From NCBI GenBank assembly GCA_038503075.1, contig JBCAML010000011.1, positions 1,816,464 through 1,880,463 of the forward strand: 64,000 nucleotides of DNA. The letters run 5' to 3'. The notes beneath the pieces were generated by a model, which had not been told where the DNA came from, did no database searches, and was given only the letters and a program-made list of their open reading frames with translations. The position numbers and the translations under genes were made by a program. Each line of letters begins with the position of its first letter. Within the stretch, counting starts at the first letter, position 1. The stretch is from Gyromitra esculenta (lineage: Eukaryota; Ascomycota; Pezizomycetes; Pezizales; Discinaceae). Shown in pieces: positions 62,104-64,000 of this stretch.

Positions 62104-62658
62104 TTTTTTTTTTGTTAAATCATTGTTTCATTGTTTCATCTGGGTACAAGAATATCACATGCAACCGAAGTTATGGTGTAAACAAAACCCTCCTAGACAA
62201 AAAGAAATACAAAAGACAAACAATACATTCAGTGACAAATACTGGTGGAGCCGATGTGTGATGAGGTACAGTGTATGATTGGTAGAATACAACTGGCCGG
62301 CCCGGGGTAGCAGTCTGCTGGCGCATCAATCACAAACGAAGTAGAAATGGAGGCGCGCACTAAGCGGAGGCGAAGAGGAAGGTTGTAACTGAGATTGCAG
62401 CTGAAGAGAGAGGCCTGACCTGTATGAAAGGCAGGAGAATTGGTGGGGCCCTTGAGTCTCATAGGAGAGGGCAAAGGGTGAGTGGGTGTATCATGATGGA
62501 TGCTTCCCTAAAAGGGCATCATGAGAGGAGGAGAAGTATTACGAAGCGGGGGGTGAAGCCTAAGTGCTAAAGACCTTTGGCCCTGTGTCACCCCGTTGCA
62601 ACGCAGAAGGAGGAGTTGTGGCTTCAAGCGAGTGAAGTGTAGAGGAGAGGGAGCATGC
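62104..62658 (-). mobile_element. 555-bp poly(A) retroposon inserted in the helicase pseudogene
   Basis: Bounded by a perfect 14-bp direct repeat. It begins on the plus strand with ten T (62104-62113), so the element lies in minus orientation and ends in a poly(A) tail preceded by two ATGAAACA units. That is the signature of LINE-type target-primed integration. I see no reverse transcriptase. Two minus-strand open stretches (62229-62474 and 62508 upward) look non-coding. It could be a SINE, a 5'-truncated LINE or a retrotransposed mRNA. I saw no tRNA-type promoter boxes at the 5' end (near 62658). Confidence 0.75.
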
Positions 62659-62672
62659 GGGGAATTTAGGAG
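62659..62672. repeat. Target-site duplication, right
   Basis: Second copy of GGGGAATTTAGGAG; coding sequence resumes here (GEFRRAADLYTQLEF). Confidence 0.85.
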
Positions 62673-63437
62673 AGCTGCGGATCTATATACCCAATTAGAG
62701 TTCTTTGAAAAAGCGGCAAGAAACTTTGCACTTGCTAGTTGCTGTGATGATGGTGCTTCTGTTCTAGCCAGGGGAAACTTCTTTGACAGCCTCGTCCGGT
62801 ATTTAAGCAAGTATGGAAGGCATTCCTTCACCTACAAAGTACACAGTGTTACATAACGCTAACTATCAGCTATAGGTATATAACGCGCCTTGATCATAAA
62901 CACCAACGTCACTATTCGAGATTGTGTAACTTGCTACTCAAGCGCGGGAAGATATCTCCAGAACTCAAAACCCTCGCTATGTCTGTCCTCAGGACTGGTG
63001 CAGAGAAAGAAGAATTTTTCCGTGAATATGAAATGATGGACGAGCTCTCATCTTTTTACATCGAAAGGGGGAGGTACTTGGAAGCATGTATCCTTGCTAT
63101 AGAACAAGGAGATCTAGACAAAGCCTGGGATTTGAGCGAACTTTATGGGAAGCACATGGAGATGATGCAATTACCACAAAGGGATAGAATTGGAATTTAT
63201 AACTGTCGCCAGGCCAAAATTTTGCACAAGAACCTGTCACCGGACCCAACAAACCTTTTTGTGTCAGACCCTTCCTGGGAACCGCGGTGCCAGTGGCTAT
63301 CAGATAACGCATCAGTAGTGGAGTTCTGGATCAATCTCCCACAGGAACTTGAAGATTTTCGAAGACTTAGGATTACTCTGAAGAGTATTGTTTTTTCTGA
63401 GTCATGGATGAGAGATATCTTTAACACGCTTAAATGA

Positions 63438-64000
63438 AGGAAGCCGTTAGGCTTCTGGGAGGTCGCGGTGAAGGAGTCGTAGAGGTAAGAGTGCTAAGAC
63501 CGTGTGCGATGTTGATCGTCTACGAGGTTTCGTCTGTTTCTAGACTCCTCAGTTAGCTGAGATGGGAGGGGATATATACAACCCTCAGGACGGATACGGA
63601 TCTAGCGAAGATCCGTGCGGCTAGGCTCTCGGCCGAGCTGCGATGATGCAATTTCGATCGACGTGCGGGCGGCAGGGTTCGGTTACCCTTTCGGGTAGTT
63701 GAAATCTGTGTACGCGTCATCTAATATCCGGGTGTGCGGAAAGGAGGGGTAAACCCAGAAACATGCAGGTGATACTACGTGCGTCATGCACTCCGCCCCG
63801 ATGCAGTGTTACGTGCAAGGGTCGGCTGTTCGGCCCGTCGGCTATCTTTGGTCCGACCTCGGCCCGAACTCGGCCCGAGGGCTCCGCTAAGTCCGACGCC
63901 AAGCGCCAAGCCGGATCGGAGATAACATCCGTTCCGTTCCGTGCCAAGATGCCAAGGGTTGTGCCACCTTCCTAATCCGGCGTACACCGGTTTAGGGTTT
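63438..64000. other. GC-richer unidentified sequence to the window edge
   Basis: Composition shifts after the helicase relic: more CpG and phrases such as CTCGGCCCGAACTCGGCCCGAG. No convincing gene was found; overlapping ORFs on both strands at 63717-63987 are shadows of GC-rich sequence. The window ends in GGTTTAGGGTTT, about one and a half telomere-like units. It may be another transposon end; I cannot identify it. Confidence 0.35.

Larger units (their letters stand above)
57453..63437 (+). pseudogene. TRANK1-like UvrD-family helicase, extensively decayed
   Basis: Remnant of the large fungal TPR/UvrD-like SF1 helicase (TRANK1-like) family, members of which reach roughly 2000 residues. The N-terminal 360-aa block is open (57453-58535, MAPAYRKKRSLPID...), and so is 58565-58795 (GDETHGILWQLD). 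After that frames change repeatedly: Walker A GRSGTGK (59310-59330) followed by Gln instead of Thr; LTRQEYLAKGYM and FDEIYVDG (60423-60437, Walker B with Gly for Glu); GDTAQAISKDSVFRF (60617-60661); LNKNYRTH (60731-60754); GAEQVIIVRD; and IGDFALILTVLESKGMEFEDALVYNFF (60938-61018). The C-terminal helical repeat part is readable (EAAKLFHECNEAVREAACYE; FRRAADLYTQLEFFEKAARNF; 62922-63437). One exon near 62100 is split by a retroposon. Stops between motifs rule out an intact gene. Confidence 0.75.

Overview
This is ascomycete (Pezizomycotina-type) nuclear DNA. Genes carry short introns (46-102 bp in the models built here) with GT..AG ends and CTRAC-like branch sites. They belong to filamentous-fungus families: cutinase, GH43 and GH3 secreted hydrolases, a DUF3176 membrane protein, a P450 and a TRANK1-like helicase. 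The chromodomain Ty3/gypsy elements fit as well. I cannot name the species.

Region 1 (1-18098) is a nest of Ty3/gypsy chromovirus copies. Three plus-strand and one minus-strand element fragments, plus one plus-strand element split by a solo LTR, are separated by six LTRs of two related subfamilies. Copy 1 appears to sit inside copy 2, and copy 2 inside minus-strand copy 3, with the left halves outside the window. Four copies preserve a gag/pol junction made of the slippery heptamer TTTAAAC, the gag stop TAG and a hairpin 6 nt downstream. The hairpin stem differs between copies by compensatory base changes. This is the best-supported candidate functional RNA element in the window.

Region 2 (18099-31896) starts with an unrecognised ORF broken by one in-frame stop. 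It is followed by three secreted plant-cell-wall enzymes: a cutinase (two exons, 212 aa), a GH43 arabinanase-type enzyme (five exons, 331 aa) and a GH3 beta-glucosidase (ten exons, 774 aa). A gene-poor stretch then carries a 208-bp mariner-type MITE lying between two inverted telomere-like motifs.

Region 3 (31897-43741) holds a DUF3176 membrane protein, a small secreted protein, a head-to-head pair of 4-hydroxyphenylpyruvate dioxygenase (HPPD) and a TTC36 homologue, a five-exon P450, and a decayed dienelactone hydrolase/SnoaL fusion gene. The HPPD-TTC36 pairing is notable because mammalian TTC36 has been reported to bind and stabilise HPD. The shared promoter contains a long GGGAT/GGAGAT satellite.

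Region 4 (43742-64000) is gene-poor and full of relics: a decayed membrane-protein fragment, a broken gene with a possible PD-(D/E)XK-like core and an unusual 604-bp intron, and a 6-kb TRANK1-like UvrD helicase pseudogene. The helicase relic is interrupted by a 555-bp retroposon with a 14-bp target-site duplication and a poly(A) tail. The last 560 bp differ in composition and were not identified.
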